Of a stretch of DNA of 64,000 nt, positions 36,199-44,284 are shown in pieces. Numbering within the stretch: the stretch's first letter is position 1; each line of letters begins with the position of its first letter. Where the stretch lies: positions 49,543 through 113,542 of the forward strand of contig CACMTN010000004.1 in NCBI GenBank assembly GCA_902616615.1. Reading direction: 5' to 3'. This stretch comes from an uncultured SAR116 cluster alpha proteobacterium (GTDB lineage: Bacteria; Pseudomonadota; Alphaproteobacteria; Puniceispirillales; Marisalimonadaceae). The notes under the pieces are model-generated. The model was not told the origin of the DNA and made no database searches. It worked only from the letters and a program-made list of their open reading frames with translations. The position numbers and the translations under genes are program-made.

Positions 36199-37548
36199 CT
36201 ATCGCTTTACATAGGGGTTCTGACCTTTTCTGAGTATTATTCTTATTGGTACACCAGATAAATCAAAAGTTTTTACAATAGATGCTAATAAAAAGCGCTT
36301 ATAACTATTTGGAAGATCATCTGGACTAGACATAAATAAAGCAAATGTAGGAGGTTTAACATTTACTTGAGTTATATATCTAATATTATTTTGTCTTCCT
36401 TTATAAAGTGGCGGTGGATTATTTTTTATTATAGTTGATAACCATCTATTTAACTTACCTGTTGTAATCCTTGTACTTAATTTGCTTTTTGTATCAATAA
36501 TTTTATCAAATAATTTTTCTATACCTCTATTATGAAGACCTGATAAAAAAACTATTGGTATTTGTTTTATCTGTGATAGAGAAACCCTTAATTGATTTTT
36601 AATTTCATTTTTAATAATATTTTGGTCAGTAACTTTATCCCATTTATTTGCACCTATGATAACCCCTCTTCCTTCTCCTATTATCATTCTTGCAATAGTT
36701 AAATCTTGTTTATCTATATTTTGAGAAGCGTCTATAAGTAAAACACAAATGTCACTAAATTTAATAGACTTAAGTGTATCACTAACCATATCTTTTTCTA
36801 AAATTTTTCTTATTTTTGATTTTCTTCTAAGACCAGCAGTGTCAATTAAACAAAAGTTTTGATTTTTATAATTCCATTTAATTTCGATAGAGTCTCTTGT
36901 AATTCCGGCATCTGCTCCAGTAACTAACCTATTTTCTCCTATTATATTATTTATTAAAGTTGATTTTCCTGTATTAGGTCTTCCTGTAACACTAATTCTA
37001 ATAGTGGATTCAATGTTATAATTGGAACCTTTTTTTTGATGTATTTCTGGATTTTCAACTTGTAAATATTCCTTTAAAAAATCATATATATCAGGTAAAC
37101 CTTCTCCGTGTTCTGCAGAGATTGGAATTACATTATCAATACCTAAAAAAGCAGACTCACTTAAACCAATTAATCCTTTTGAACCTTCACTTTTGTTTAT
37201 TAAAACAACTATTGGTTTGTTTTGTTTTTTAAGTTTCATTACAAAAGACTTTTCAATTGGTAACACACCCTGTCTTCCATCAATTACAAAAAAAATAATA
37301 TTAGCATCATCAATTGCAAGTTGACTTTGCTCTCTTATCTTTGACTCTGTGCTTCCACTTAAAGAATCGTCAATTCCTGCTGTATCTATAATAATAAAAT
37401 TTAAATCAGCTAAATTTCCCTGGCCGTATTTTCTATCTCTAGTAACACCCGGTTCATCATTAACAATTGCTTTTTGTGAACGAACTAAACGATTAAATAA
37501 AGTAGATTTACCTACGTTAGGTCTCCCTACTAAAACAACCTTAAACAT
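36199..37548 (-). CDS. der: GTPase Der (EngA)
   Basis: 449-aa protein with two tandem GTPase domains: G1 motifs GRPNVGKSTLFN (residue 8) and GRPNTGKSTLIN (about 190), G3 DTAGIDD and DTAGLRRKS, G4 NKSE and NKWD, and a C-terminal KH-like domain with PPTFALFMSSPDDLPNSYKR. Der is essential for late assembly of the 50S subunit. It lies downstream of bamB on the same strand (28 bp), an arrangement found in many alphaproteobacteria. Convergent with the RRF-like gene (4 bp). Confidence 0.97.
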   Translation of the reverse strand: MFKVVLVGRPNVGKSTLFNRLVRSQKAIVNDEPGVTRDRKYGQGNLADLNFIIIDTAGIDDSLSGSTESKIREQSQLAIDDANIIFFVIDGRQGVLPIEKSFVMKLKKQNKPIVVLINKSEGSKGLIGLSESAFLGIDNVIPISAEHGEGLPDIYDFLKEYLQVENPEIHQKKGSNYNIESTIRISVTGRPNTGKSTLINNIIGENRLVTGADAGITRDSIEIKWNYKNQNFCLIDTAGLRRKSKIRKILEKDMVSDTLKSIKFSDICVLLIDASQNIDKQDLTIARMIIGEGRGVIIGANKWDKVTDQNIIKNEIKNQLRVSLSQIKQIPIVFLSGLHNRGIEKLFDKIIDTKSKLSTRITTGKLNRWLSTIIKNNPPPLYKGRQNNIRYITQVNVKPPTFALFMSSPDDLPNSYKRFLLASIVKTFDLSGVPIRIILRKGQNPYVKR

Positions 37549-37575
37549 TTTTTAACCTTAGATTTTAATAAGAGA

Positions 37576-38886
37576 TTACTTATAAGCTAATAATTTACCA
37601 TTTGAAGTAAGAAATAATAATTTACTATCTATTGGGATTGGAGAAAAAGCCAACTCAGCTACTTTTAAACTACCAATCATTTCTCCGTTATTTGCATTTA
37701 TTATGATTATTTTACCTTTTTGATCTGATATTAATAATTTTGAATCGACTAATGAAGGACCTTTATAAATTGCAATTTCTTTATCTAAAAAAAAAGAGTT
37801 TTCATTCAGATAAGGAGAAAATCTTTTTTCCCATCTCAATTTTCCAGAAATCGTGTCTATGGCTGCTAAATGTCCCATATTTCCAACTACAAACATTGTT
37901 TTTCCAGAAATTGTAGGAGTTTCCAAGCCACCTATTGGAATACCCCAAAGCTTTTTAGATGAATTTATATCAAAAGCAGCCGTAAAACCTGATTGTGAAT
38001 TTATAAAAATCTTACCATCATAATATAAAGGATTAGCAACAATATCACCAGTATGAAAAAGTTTTGGTAACAGATAATTTGATGAAATATTTTCACTCCA
38101 TAAAACTTCTCCAGTATCCATTGAGATTACAAAAAAAGTTCCACCTGTAGTAGGAACTATAATTTTATTTTTTGCAACTATTGGTCTAGCACTTGAGTAT
38201 ACGGAACTATACTCACTACCCAAAAATATATTCCGTAATATTTTACCATTTTTATTATTAATTGATAAAAAGTTTCCATCAAAATCATTAACTAGAATTA
38301 AATTTTTAAAGGAGGTAATCCCTCCTCTAAACGGTAACTTTCTCTCTATTTGCCAGGTTAAAGCTCCTTTATCTCCATCAATTGCTACAAGTTTTCCAGA
38401 ACCATTATGAGCAAATAACGTAACTTTATTAAATTTATTTTTTGTGCCAGAAATAGCTGGAGTTCCAATAATGGTATTTTCTAAATCTTTGAAAATTAAT
38501 TTTTTCCATATTATAGCACCATTTTCAGAATTTATTTTGTATAAAAATCCTCTATTATTCAACAAATATATATTTGATTCAAAAAATAGTGGTTCTGGTA
38601 AGTATGGATTTTTATCATCTATTTTTTGATTTGTATCTAATTGCCAAATTTTTTTAAATGGATATTTAATTTGAGAATTTATTAAATTATGAGCTTTAGA
38701 ATTTAAAATTTCTTTTATATTGCTTAACAGAGCAAGCTGAGAGTCTTTTCTTTCTTTTTCATCTACAAATGATAATGTCGTTCTTGGCTCAAATATACTG
38801 ACAGAATTTGATAAATCAACATTATCATTTTTTGAGCAACCCAAAGTAATTAAAAAAATAAAAATAAGTATATATTTATTGTTCAT
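37576..38886 (-). CDS. bamB: Outer-membrane assembly lipoprotein BamB
   Basis: 436 aa. A lipoprotein signal peptide ending in the lipobox LITLGC (Cys17) is followed by a PQQ-type beta-propeller: repeated motifs such as GAIIWKK, GALTWQIERK, GEVLWSE, KKLWGIP and GKLRWEKRF mark the blades. BamB is a periplasmic-facing lipoprotein of the BAM complex that inserts beta-barrel proteins. Its start overlaps the upstream TPR gene by 11 bp and der follows, which supports the assignment. Confidence 0.93.
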   Translation of the reverse strand: MNNKYILIFIFLITLGCSKNDNVDLSNSVSIFEPRTTLSFVDEKERKDSQLALLSNIKEILNSKAHNLINSQIKYPFKKIWQLDTNQKIDDKNPYLPEPLFFESNIYLLNNRGFLYKINSENGAIIWKKLIFKDLENTIIGTPAISGTKNKFNKVTLFAHNGSGKLVAIDGDKGALTWQIERKLPFRGGITSFKNLILVNDFDGNFLSINNKNGKILRNIFLGSEYSSVYSSARPIVAKNKIIVPTTGGTFFVISMDTGEVLWSENISSNYLLPKLFHTGDIVANPLYYDGKIFINSQSGFTAAFDINSSKKLWGIPIGGLETPTISGKTMFVVGNMGHLAAIDTISGKLRWEKRFSPYLNENSFFLDKEIAIYKGPSLVDSKLLISDQKGKIIIINANNGEMIGSLKVAELAFSPIPIDSKLLFLTSNGKLLAYK

Positions 38887-39523
38887 TTTTATATATTTTA
38901 TTTATCAATTCTAGTCTATTTTTTTGTTCAAAAGTTATATCAGACCTTTTTAGTAATACATTCAAAGCCTTTTTAGCTTCTCTAATCTTGTTGAACTTTA
39001 TAAATAACATTACTTCCAATTCTGAAGCAAGTAATTGCAACTTGCTAGGACTATTTAATATTGGTTCTAATAATAATTTTTGTTTTTCAAACGAACTTGA
39101 ATTATCCTTAATTACACTTAAAATTCTTGACAAATTTCTGTAATAAATATCAATGCTTTTATCATCATAGATAGTTTTATAATTCACTAACATTTCATCT
39201 ATATTGCCGACTTTAAAATTTGCCTCAGCCAAACCAAAGAGAGACAACATTTTGTATCCGTCTTTGTGGTTCTGTAAATTTTGTTGGAATAAAGTTTTAC
39301 TATTAGAGTAATTTTTTTTTTCTAAATTATCGAGAGCTTTTAAGTATTGCTGTGAAATTGTATCTAATTTTTTTTTATTCAGGTGTATATATGTTTGGTA
39401 TGAAATTATAGATATAGTTATAACCAAGACAAAACCAATGATTAATTTTGAATATTTTTTCAAAGCTTTAATTAATTGATCATGTTTTAATTCTTCAGAA
39501 ACTTCGTCAAAAATATCTGCCAT
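38876..39523 (-). CDS. YfgM-like membrane-anchored TPR protein
   Basis: 215 aa with an N-terminal cytoplasmic segment (ADIFDEVSEELKHDQLIKALKKYS), one membrane segment (about residues 30-48), then a helical TPR-like periplasmic domain (PF09976/TPR_21 type). YfgM-like proteins associate with the SecYEG translocon and periplasmic chaperones. Position directly before bamB and der is the same as for the enterobacterial yfgM-bamB-der order. Sequence conservation of the family is low, so the call rests on architecture and neighbourhood. Confidence 0.85.
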   Translation of the reverse strand: MADIFDEVSEELKHDQLIKALKKYSKLIIGFVLVITISIISYQTYIHLNKKKLDTISQQYLKALDNLEKKNYSNSKTLFQQNLQNHKDGYKMLSLFGLAEANFKVGNIDEMLVNYKTIYDDKSIDIYYRNLSRILSVIKDNSSSFEKQKLLLEPILNSPSKLQLLASELEVMLFIKFNKIREAKKALNVLLKRSDITFEQKNRLELINKIYKNEQ

Positions 39524-39658
39524 GTGAATATCTACCTAAGTATTTAATGAGAAATTATAGTTTTAAACTCATATTAAAAAAAGATCAAATGAATATCTTT
39601 ATTAATTGGAGAATGCTAAGATTTGAGATATAAGATGGAATAAATATTGGAAGTTATT

Positions 39659-40057
39659 ATGAATATTTTTAAATTTGAAAAACAAAAATTTATTTCTAAA
39701 TTACATAATGAAAATTTCGGAAAACAAAGTCTAAGAAAAATTGAAAGAAATTCTATATTTTTTTCAAAGTTAGAACTTACTTCAATTTTAAATTTATATA
39801 GTAAACAAGTTTCAAAAGGATCTTGGAAAGATTACGCATTAGATAGTCAAATTGATAATGCTATTTTTTCTGTGTATAAACACAGCCAAGATAAACCAAT
39901 TTATCAAATAATAAAAAATAGCCAAAAAGGGTTTAGAAACAGACCAAGTTTTTATATAAAAAAAGATAATGTTGTTATTAGTAAAAGCAACGACTTATTA
40001 ATGATATTATATAATTTTGAAAAAAAATTATGTATTAAAAAATTAAAGATCAACTAA
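39659..40057 (+). CDS. DUF2794 family protein
   Basis: 132 aa from the ATG at 39659, which has GGAAG 5-6 nt upstream; the track's TTG (39647) lies before that site. The conserved core reads ELTSILNLYSKQVSKGSWKD, followed by NAIFSVYKHSQDKPIYQI and a C-terminal DLLMILYNFEKKL, as in DUF2794, a family seen essentially only in alphaproteobacteria and of unknown function. A predicted soluble cytoplasmic protein with a basic, variable N-terminus. It is divergent from the YfgM-like gene. Confidence 0.87.
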   Translation: MNIFKFEKQKFISKLHNENFGKQSLRKIERNSIFFSKLELTSILNLYSKQVSKGSWKDYALDSQIDNAIFSVYKHSQDKPIYQIIKNSQKGFRNRPSFYIKKDNVVISKSNDLLMILYNFEKKLCIKKLKIN

Positions 40058-40105
40058 TATAATCAAACATAAACTTTCTAAAATATATTAATTAGGAAAA
40101 TACAA

Positions 40106-40318
40106 ATGGATAGAAACACAATAAGTAAAATTCAAAATTATATGAGATTAACTTTAGGTTCAAAACATATAAAAGTTGAAGGTAGAGAAAACAAAATTGA
40201 CTCAGCAGATGTGACACTAAATGGCGAGTTTTTGGGTGTTATTTTTTTGGATGAAGAAGATGGAGAAACTTGTTATCACTTTAATATGACAATTTTAGAC
40301 ATAGATTTAGAAACCTAA
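40106..40318 (+). CDS. DUF3126 family protein
   Basis: 70 aa, the usual size of this small alphaproteobacterial family. The core features are DSADVTLNGEFLGVIFLDEEDGE and a C-terminal FNMTILDIDLE, predicted as an alpha-beta fold with an acidic turn. Function unknown. It follows the DUF2794 gene by 48 bp on the same strand with TTAGGA before the ATG, so the two may be cotranscribed. Convergent with the next gene (2 bp). Confidence 0.88.
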   Translation: MDRNTISKIQNYMRLTLGSKHIKVEGRENKIDSADVTLNGEFLGVIFLDEEDGETCYHFNMTILDIDLET

Positions 40319-40320
40319 AA

Positions 40321-40863
40321 TCATATCTTAGATAAAACATCAATGATTATTAATTCTACAACAGAAAAATCAAATGGAAAAGTAAATAACCATAATGTCA
40401 TTATACCCACAATCAAAAAATATATAAAAATTTTAAAATTAAATCTGTTTGATTTTATTTTAGGACTATTAGGATTGTATTTATTGAGGTTATAGTTTTT
40501 TTCAAGCTTTTCGACTTTCTGTGACAATTCTAATATCACTTCTACTGCTTCATTAAATTTATTAGCAAGCATTAAAAACTGCGCAGCATTGTCACTTATT
40601 AAATAATCAGTATTTGGATTAACTAACTTTTTGTGATGCGAAATTTTATTTTCCATAATATTCTCTAGATCTTTAGATTTTGTTTCTCTAGTTTTTTGAT
40701 TATTAGTAGTAACGAGTTCTGATTTTTTTGTGTTTTCATCTTTAATACTATTTTCAAATTTTGACATTAGATTGCTATCTAAAGAGTTTTGATTAGAAAT
40801 AACAAGATTATTGCTTTCTCTCATTTTAAGTATTCTTTTTCTCAAATCTAAACTTTCATTCAT
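40321..40863 (-). CDS. Uncharacterised tail-anchored coiled-coil protein
   Basis: 180 aa. A charged, low-complexity N-terminal half (Lys/Asn/Glu/Ser-rich), a conserved-looking amphipathic helix AAQFLMLANKFNEAVEVILE followed by a heptad-type ELSQKVEKLEKNY, and one membrane segment near the C-terminus (about residues 145-163) with a short hydrophobic tail. No signal peptide, so the bulk faces the cytoplasm. Family not recognised. It might act as a scaffold at the membrane; this is only a reading of the topology. Confidence 0.7.
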   Translation of the reverse strand: MNESLDLRKRILKMRESNNLVISNQNSLDSNLMSKFENSIKDENTKKSELVTTNNQKTRETKSKDLENIMENKISHHKKLVNPNTDYLISDNAAQFLMLANKFNEAVEVILELSQKVEKLEKNYNLNKYNPNSPKIKSNRFNFKIFIYFLIVGIMTLWLFTFPFDFSVVELIIIDVLSKI

Positions 40864-40917
40864 TCTGAATTTCCATTAATTTCAATTTTATAAAAGGATT
40901 TATCTCTTAATTTAAAT

Positions 40918-41205
40918 TTATTTAAATTTGAATTTATAAAAACCTTCTTTAATTAATAGTTTCTTTTTTGTTTCAACTCCACCTAGACCACTATAACCAC
41001 CTAGATACCCGTCCGATCTTATAACCCTATGACAAGGTATTTGAACAATTATTGGATTTTTAGCACATGCATTCGCAACAGCCCTAGAAGCATTAGGTTT
41101 GCCTAAGTTACAAGCAATTTCTTTATAAGTTTTTACGGTACCTTTTGGTATTTTTTTAATTTCTTCCCAAACTTTTATTTGAAATATTGTGCCTTTGATT
41201 TTCAT
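40918..41205 (-). CDS. MGMT/Ogt-type DNA-alkyl transfer domain protein (short form)
   Basis: 95 aa consisting only of the C-terminal DNA-binding domain of O6-alkylguanine-DNA alkyltransferases: FQIKVWEEIKKIPKGTVKTY, the arginine-finger/HTH region NASRAVANACAKNP and the alkyl-acceptor cysteine in IVQIPCHRVIRSDG. The cysteine is present, so it is not an alkyltransferase-like (ATL) protein, which has Trp there. The N-terminal ribonuclease-like domain of full-length Ogt is missing; stand-alone forms exist. It repairs O6-methylguanine by self-alkylation if active. Confidence 0.88.
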   Translation of the reverse strand: MKIKGTIFQIKVWEEIKKIPKGTVKTYKEIACNLGKPNASRAVANACAKNPIIVQIPCHRVIRSDGYLGGYSGLGGVETKKKLLIKEGFYKFKFK

Positions 41206-41228
41206 ATTGATATGGTATTTAAAATTTT

Positions 41229-41756
41229 TTATTTGATAGTAGCATCTTTATCTAAAGGTTTGAATTTCTTTTTCCATCTAATTTTTTGCTTACTAATGTA
41301 TTTAAGGTATAGTTCTTCTTTTTTTCCATATTCAAAACCAGCCGTTTTATTTAAAAAATAACCACCTTCTATTGGAATATTTATGTATGAATACTCTTCT
41401 TTTTCTCGTTCTCCTTTAGTAATTAGATGAGTTTTTTCATTTTCGTCAATTATTTTCCAAAAATCTTTTATATCAAACTTACGATCAAGTATTTTTTTTA
41501 ACGTTTCACTAAATGTAATTGGTTGATATCTTATAAATCTTTTGTTTGCTCTCTTGAATTTAGTTACCTTTTTAAAATCATTTTTTTTATATTCCTCAAA
41601 ACATTGTTTTGAAATACTTGTTATTCTCATTAGACAATATTCACCAGAAAATAGAGCTTTAAGTAATATTTTTTTTTTTTCTATTGAAAAATTACTATCA
41701 AAAATTTGTGAATATACTTTGTAAAATTCTTCAGATTTATAATTCCAAAATCGCAT
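41229..41756 (-). CDS. Uncharacterised basic protein
   Basis: 175 aa, rich in Lys, Phe and Tyr, no membrane segment or signal peptide and no motif I recognise. It has RYQPITFSETLKKILDRKF and a segment INIPIEGGYFLNKTAGFEYG that could be a beta hairpin. It lies just outside the left repeat of the guaA-proximal insert, so it may be older chromosomal sequence or material from a previous integration. Upstream (41757-41907) I see no gene. The frame is long for AT-rich DNA, which supports a real gene. Confidence 0.6.
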   Translation of the reverse strand: MRFWNYKSEEFYKVYSQIFDSNFSIEKKKILLKALFSGEYCLMRITSISKQCFEEYKKNDFKKVTKFKRANKRFIRYQPITFSETLKKILDRKFDIKDFWKIIDENEKTHLITKGEREKEEYSYINIPIEGGYFLNKTAGFEYGKKEELYLKYISKQKIRWKKKFKPLDKDATIK

Positions 41757-41907
41757 ATTTTGATGTCAAAAATTAAAATATCTAGTTAAATAAATAAAAA
41801 TTAATATTTAAAATATAACGTTTGAGATTTTATGCAACTTAGTTATTAATTTTAACTAATTATTCTCTAAACAATAAAATTTAAATATAATTATGCCTAT
41901 TAAACAG

Positions 41908-41919
41908 TTATTCCCACTC
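41908..41919 (-). repeat. Displaced copy of the guaA 3' end (candidate attachment site)
   Basis: On the minus strand GAGTGGGAATAA, which would encode Glu-Trp-Glu-stop, the canonical guaA C-terminus. It matches the actual guaA end (GAATGGGAATAA, 42692-42703) at 11 of 12 positions, in the same orientation, 784 bp away. There is no guaA frame upstream of it here. This is the arrangement left when an element integrates into the 3' end of guaA. Confidence 0.55.
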
Positions 41920-41966
41920 AACTTAATATGGCATATAAGTCATTGATAATAATAGTTTTTATTTTT

Positions 41967-41987
41967 ACTTGGTAACTACTTGGTAAC
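41967..41987 (+). repeat. Left arm: tandem CTTGGTAAC repeats (half of a 21-bp inverted repeat)
   Basis: Two direct copies of CTTGGTAAC (41968-41976 and 41979-41987) start 11 bp apart. The 21-bp block from 41967 is exactly the reverse complement of 42467-42487 on the far side of the adhesin-E-like gene. A nearby TAAGTCATTG (41936-41945) also recurs at 42602-42611. Helical-turn spacing suggests protein binding sites. Confidence 0.75.
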
Positions 41988-42028
41988 TTTATAATTTTAA
42001 TAAAGGTCACTATTTTCAATTTAACTAA

Positions 42029-42424
42029 TCAACTACAGACACTTTCTAAAAGTTTTCCACTTACTGATTTAGGAGGAGGATAATTCCATTCTGGGTTTTT
42101 GGGATTTATAACGTCACCAATCCCCCCACCCATAGGTTCACTATGAAAGGAAAAACTCAAAAACTTAAACCGAAATAATTTACAATCACCTTGTTTATAA
42201 TATTTGCTAGAAAAACGCCCGTTTCTAGTTGGTTTCAAATAATTAGTCAAACCCCAAAAATAAACATAACCATCAACTTTTCTTATTTGTTCAAAATCTA
42301 TGAAGAAGATATCTCCACTATTCATACTGTCACCACCTTTAACCACTTCTGTCCATTTAGCAAAACTAGTGGATAAGAACATTACGGTGAATATGAATGT
42401 GAATATGGTGAGTAGAGATTTCAT
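42029..42424 (-). CDS. Secreted surface-adhesin-E-like protein
   Basis: 131 aa with a clear signal peptide (about residues 1-22, ending STSFA) followed by W-T-x-V, a single small domain with DIFFIDFEQIRKVDGYVYFWGLTNYLKPT, SSKYYKQGDCKLFRFKFL and a final Cys. This pattern (iron-out WxxV, tyrosine-rich strands, Cys-...-Cys) is what I know from adhesin-E-type (PF16747-like) proteins that are frequent in SAR11 and similar marine bacteria. It is the only gene inside the insert next to guaA and is framed by inverted repeats. Function in this group is unknown. Confidence 0.72.
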   Translation of the reverse strand: MKSLLTIFTFIFTVMFLSTSFAKWTEVVKGGDSMNSGDIFFIDFEQIRKVDGYVYFWGLTNYLKPTRNGRFSSKYYKQGDCKLFRFKFLSFSFHSEPMGGGIGDVINPKNPEWNYPPPKSVSGKLLESVCS

Positions 42425-42466
42425 AATTTAAATGTATCAATAATAAATAATTTTGAAAGCAGAATT

Positions 42467-42497
42467 GTTACCAAGTAGTTACCAAGTGCTTGGTAAC
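42467..42497 (+). repeat. Right arm: GTTACCAAG repeats and palindrome
   Basis: GTTACCAAG at 42467-42475 and 42478-42486 followed by CTTGGTAAC at 42489-42497; starts are 11 bp apart each time. The last two copies form a perfect 9-bp palindrome with a TG centre. The first 21 bp are the exact reverse complement of 41967-41987. The stretch from 42425 to 42691 holds no gene; it contains these repeats, a further copy and short AT-rich repeats (TAAGTYATTG at 42602 and 42656). Confidence 0.75.
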
Positions 42498-42583
42498 AAA
42501 ATAAAGTACTTTACCCTTTACCATGCTTCAAATGATATTCAAATATATCATTCTTCTCAATCGCCTACCTAGTTGGTAGCAAA

Positions 42584-42592
42584 CTTGGTAAC
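42584..42592 (+). repeat. Outlying CTTGGTAAC copy
   Basis: A sixth copy of the 9-mer, 100 bp before the guaA stop codon. A degenerate relative (TAGTTGGTAGC) lies just upstream at 42570-42580. Together with the other five it makes six exact copies in 625 bp; the 8-base core TTGGTAAC was otherwise noticed only once, upstream of ilvB. Confidence 0.6.
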
Positions 42593-42691
42593 TATAAAAA
42601 TTAAGTCATTGTTTTTATTGAATATTATTTTTGAGTTTTTCACTTTTGAAAAAGTTAAGTTATTGATTTTATTGACTTTTATTTTTTAAAA

Positions 42692-44254
42692 TTATTCCCA
42701 TTCTATGGTTCCAGGAGGTTTAGAAGTTATATCATAAGTAACTCTGTTGATGCCTTTAACATTATTAATTATTGCTGTTGCAGTTTCACTTAAAAATTCA
42801 TGTGTAAACGGATAATAATCTGCAGTCATGCCATCTAATGATGTAACGGCCCTTAATGCACATACATAATCATATGTTCTTGTATCACCCATCACTCCAA
42901 CAGTTTTAACTGGTAAAATTACTGTAAATGCTTGCCATATTTTATTGTATAGTCCATGTTTTTTTATTTGTTGGATATAAATTGAGTCTGCATTTCTTAA
43001 AATATTTAATTTTTCATCCGTAATTTCACCTGGACATCTTATTGCTAAGCCTGGCCCAGGAAAAGGATGTCTCTCTAAAAAATCATTTGGTATGCCAAGT
43101 TCTTTTCCCAAAAGCCTGACTTCATCTTTGAATAATTCTCTGAGGGGTTCAATTAAATCTAAGTTCATTTTTTTTGGTAACCCTCCGACATTATGATGTG
43201 ATTTTATAGTTGCAGACGGACCTCCAGAAAAACTTACACTTTCTATAACATCAGGGTATAGCGTTCCTTGAGCAAGAAAGTTAACATCACCAATCTCTAA
43301 AGCATGTTTTTCAAATATCTGAATAAATAACTTACCAATTATTTTACGCTTTTTTTCTGGATTTTTTATTCCCTTTAAGTTTGATAGGAAAAGATTCTTT
43401 TCATTTACCTCTATTAAATTTAATTCATAGTGTTTTTTATATAAGTTTAAAATCTTTTCGCTTTCATTTTTTCTCATTAAACCATTATTTACGTAAATAC
43501 ACGTTAATTGATTACCAATAGCTTTATTTATAAGTATTGCTGTTACTGAACTATCTACGCCACCAGATAATGCACAAATTACTTTATTATTTCCTACTTT
43601 CTTTTTGATTTCTTCTACAGATTGATGGAGAAAAGATTGCATACTCCAATTGAAAGAAAAATTTGATAATTTAAGAAAATTCTTGATTAACACTTTGCCA
43701 TTTAATGTATGAATAACCTCTGGATGAAACTGAACTCCATAAAAATGTTTTTTTTCATTTCCAATAATTGCAAAAGGTGCATTTTCAGAAATACCGTATA
43801 CCTCAAAATCTCTAGGTATTGTTGCTACATGATCACCGTGAGACATCCAAACTTCTTCTTTCCCTTCATTTAAAAACAAACCTTTGAGAAATTTAATATC
43901 TTTACTTTTGTTATTTATATTTACAAGAGATTTTCCAAATTCTGATGTACCAGACCCAGATATAACTGATCCGCCTAGCATTTGCATCATTATTTGTTGT
44001 CCATAACAAATTCCCAAAATAGGAACACCTAAATCGTAAATAGTTAAGGGCGGCTTAGGAGCGTTATCATTAAAAACACTTGCTGGCCCTCCAGAGAGAA
44101 TAATTGCTTTAGGATTAAATTTTTGTAAAAAATCATCATCTACCTTATTAAAAGGATGTATTTCACAATAAACATTTAACTCCCTTAAACGTCTTGCGAT
44201 TAACTGAGTGACTTGGCTACCAAAATCAATAATTAAAACAATTTCGTTTTCCAT
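42692..44254 (-). CDS. guaA: GMP synthase (glutamine-hydrolysing)
   Basis: 520 aa. The class I glutamine amidotransferase domain has the catalytic Cys in LGICYGQQ and His/Glu in [10 protein letters not shown]; the synthetase domain has the PP-loop [12 protein letters not shown] and the dimerisation domain ends [17 protein letters not shown]. It aminates XMP to GMP. It is third in guaB-rsmB-guaA, so both steps from IMP to GMP are encoded together. Its 3' end appears to be the target of the insert that follows. Confidence 0.98.
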   Translation of the reverse strand: MENEIVLIIDFGSQVTQLIARRLRELNVYCEIHPFNKVDDDFLQKFNPKAIILSGGPASVFNDNAPKPPLTIYDLGVPILGICYGQQIMMQMLGGSVISGSGTSEFGKSLVNINNKSKDIKFLKGLFLNEGKEEVWMSHGDHVATIPRDFEVYGISENAPFAIIGNEKKHFYGVQFHPEVIHTLNGKVLIKNFLKLSNFSFNWSMQSFLHQSVEEIKKKVGNNKVICALSGGVDSSVTAILINKAIGNQLTCIYVNNGLMRKNESEKILNLYKKHYELNLIEVNEKNLFLSNLKGIKNPEKKRKIIGKLFIQIFEKHALEIGDVNFLAQGTLYPDVIESVSFSGGPSATIKSHHNVGGLPKKMNLDLIEPLRELFKDEVRLLGKELGIPNDFLERHPFPGPGLAIRCPGEITDEKLNILRNADSIYIQQIKKHGLYNKIWQAFTVILPVKTVGVMGDTRTYDYVCALRAVTSLDGMTADYYPFTHEFLSETATAIINNVKGINRVTYDITSKPPGTIEWE

Positions 44255-44284
44255 TAAGTAACTTTCTCTTCTTAAATTATTATT

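Noticed and set aside
41967-42487. MITE or insertion sequence bounded by the 21-bp inverted repeat
   Set aside because: No target-site duplication was found at the ends, no transposase remnant lies inside, and the repeats are themselves tandem 9-mers; binding sites inside a guaA-targeted element explain them better.
41908-42703. CRISPR array or replication origin at the repeat cluster
   Set aside because: The repeats are 9 bp, in both orientations, without spacers of equal length; no DnaA boxes or replication genes nearby.
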